Shown here piece by piece: positions 40,548 through 41,047 of a stretch of DNA of 41,047 bases. The notes below the pieces were generated by a model. The model did not search any database. It was not told the origin of the DNA and saw only the letters and a program-made list of their open reading frames with translations. Location: positions 1-41,047 of the forward strand of contig CAJUAN010000022.1 of NCBI GenBank assembly GCA_910584715.1. Direction: 5' to 3'. The number at the start of each line of letters is the position of its first letter. The first letter of the stretch is position 1. A program made the position numbers and the translations under genes. This DNA comes from an uncultured Oscillospiraceae bacterium (GTDB lineage: Bacteria > Bacillota > Clostridia > Oscillospirales > Ruminococcaceae).

Positions 40548-41047
40548 TTACAAAATAATATTTCTGAACCGCGAACGAATACCTTTATACCCGCGAACCT
40601 CCCTATTATCGGTCTTGATATGGGTAGAAAATCTTATGTTGTACTTCTCGGAATTAACTTTCAGCCAACTGCTGAACGTGTCCTTTTTCAATTCCGTCAA
40701 AAGATTTTTATGACACCAGTCAATATATCCCGAATAGAGATTAGTGGTACTTTCCTGAAAATCCACACCAAATTCTATGTAGCCTTTATCGGAAAGAAAT
40801 TCGATAATGTTGCAATTATCCGCCATAGCTTCGGAAACATTCCTGCGCGTCTTTTCTGAAATCGTAAAGTGAAAATTATTATTTATCAACCTTTTCAATC
40901 CGTCGAATATCCAGCAAAATATTTTTTCTTTCTCCAAAATAAACTTTTCCGCAAGATACGGATTATCAATTCTATTAGGAGGTTTTTGCTTCGTAGTAAG
41001 AATTAAAAGCCGCCTTGCAAATCCGTCGGACTTATCATAAAGCGCTT
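40548..41047 (-). CDS. P4-type phage/plasmid primase-helicase, C-terminal part (cut by window edge)
   Basis: The minus-strand frame stays open to the window end, so the gene starts outside; about 165 residues are visible. They read LYDKSDGFARRLLIL, then PPNRIDNPYLAEKFILEKEK and IFCWIFDGLKRLINNNF, matching the end of the D5/P4-type SF3 helicase: the DGFxRR segment, the P-rich loop and the DGLKRL helix. A winged-helix-like C-terminus follows (YSGYIDWCHKNLLTELKKDTFSSWLKVNSEKYN). Such proteins open and prime origins of satellite phages, plasmids and integrative elements. An apparent start at 40937 (TTG) is only internal. It lies next to the inverted-repeat cluster, its likely target. Confidence 0.8.
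   Translation of the reverse strand, partial: ALYDKSDGFARRLLILTTKQKPPNRIDNPYLAEKFILEKEKIFCWIFDGLKRLINNNFHFTISEKTRRNVSEAMADNCNIIEFLSDKGYIEFGVDFQESTTNLYSGYIDWCHKNLLTELKKDTFSSWLKVNSEKYNIRFSTHIKTDNREVRGYKGIRSRFRNIIL

Noticed and set aside
1..41047. CRISPR array or insertion sequence
   Set aside because: No regularly spaced direct repeats and no transposase-like reading frame were seen anywhere in the window.

Overview
The window reads as chromosomal DNA of a Gram-positive, anaerobic-type Clostridia. It is probably an Oscillospirales/Ruminococcus-like gut or rumen fibre degrader. The evidence is a GH3/GH44 plant-polysaccharide gene pair, a Bacillus/Clostridia-type yaaO-darA-holB-ricT neighbourhood, consensus SigA promoters (TTGACA-17-TATAAT), strong AGGAGG ribosome binding sites, and flagellin with a SigD-type promoter. 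Base composition is moderate in the core. The restriction specificity gene and the right-hand mobile element are visibly richer in A/T.

Layout. 1-5101: a GH3 glycosidase, then a secreted, C-terminally membrane-anchored GH44 beta-glucanase. 5102-7416: a structured leader and a membrane diguanylate cyclase. 7423-12750 (minus strand): a coiled-coil/sigma-region-4 gene pair, an Orn/Lys/Arg decarboxylase, the c-di-AMP receptor DarA, HolB, RicT, a small membrane protein and an SPFH protein. 13028-14281: a secreted transglutaminase-like protein. 14659-15712: rplM-rpsI with leader and terminator. 15931-16014: tRNA-Leu(UAG). 16201-17336: an unstable-looking accessory stretch with a YunG-like gene, a nested inverted repeat and a broken XRE-type regulator. 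17369-23274: a complete type I restriction-modification locus (hsdM, hsdS, a small unknown gene with its own promoter, hsdR). 23599-25645: a GntR(YtrA)-ABC ATPase-permease operon with a dyad operator. 25690-27416: a zinc macrodomain hydrolase overlapping a class M sirtuin (SirTM). 27422-29125 (minus): an ECF sigma factor with a candidate self-recognised promoter and a winged-helix partner. 29167-31212: recG. 31571-32781: a cysteine desulfurase. 33015-35021: nadE. 35062-37309: flagellin.

From 37425 on, a tRNA-Ala(GGC) is followed by what looks like the left end of an integrative mobilizable element. It holds a tyrosine integrase, a MobV relaxase, a 20-bp palindrome (candidate oriT), a dense block of inverted repeats carrying repeated CCGTCC motifs (candidate replication origin), and the C-terminal end of a P4-type primase/helicase cut by the window edge.

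The most interesting parts are the SirTM-macrodomain reversible ADP-ribosylation pair, found here without the GcvH-like and lipoate-ligase partners known from Staphylococcus and Streptococcus; the mobilization/origin region of the mobile element; the ECF sigma and winged-helix pair; and the extra small gene inside the hsd locus. All function calls rest on motifs read by eye; no database search was run.
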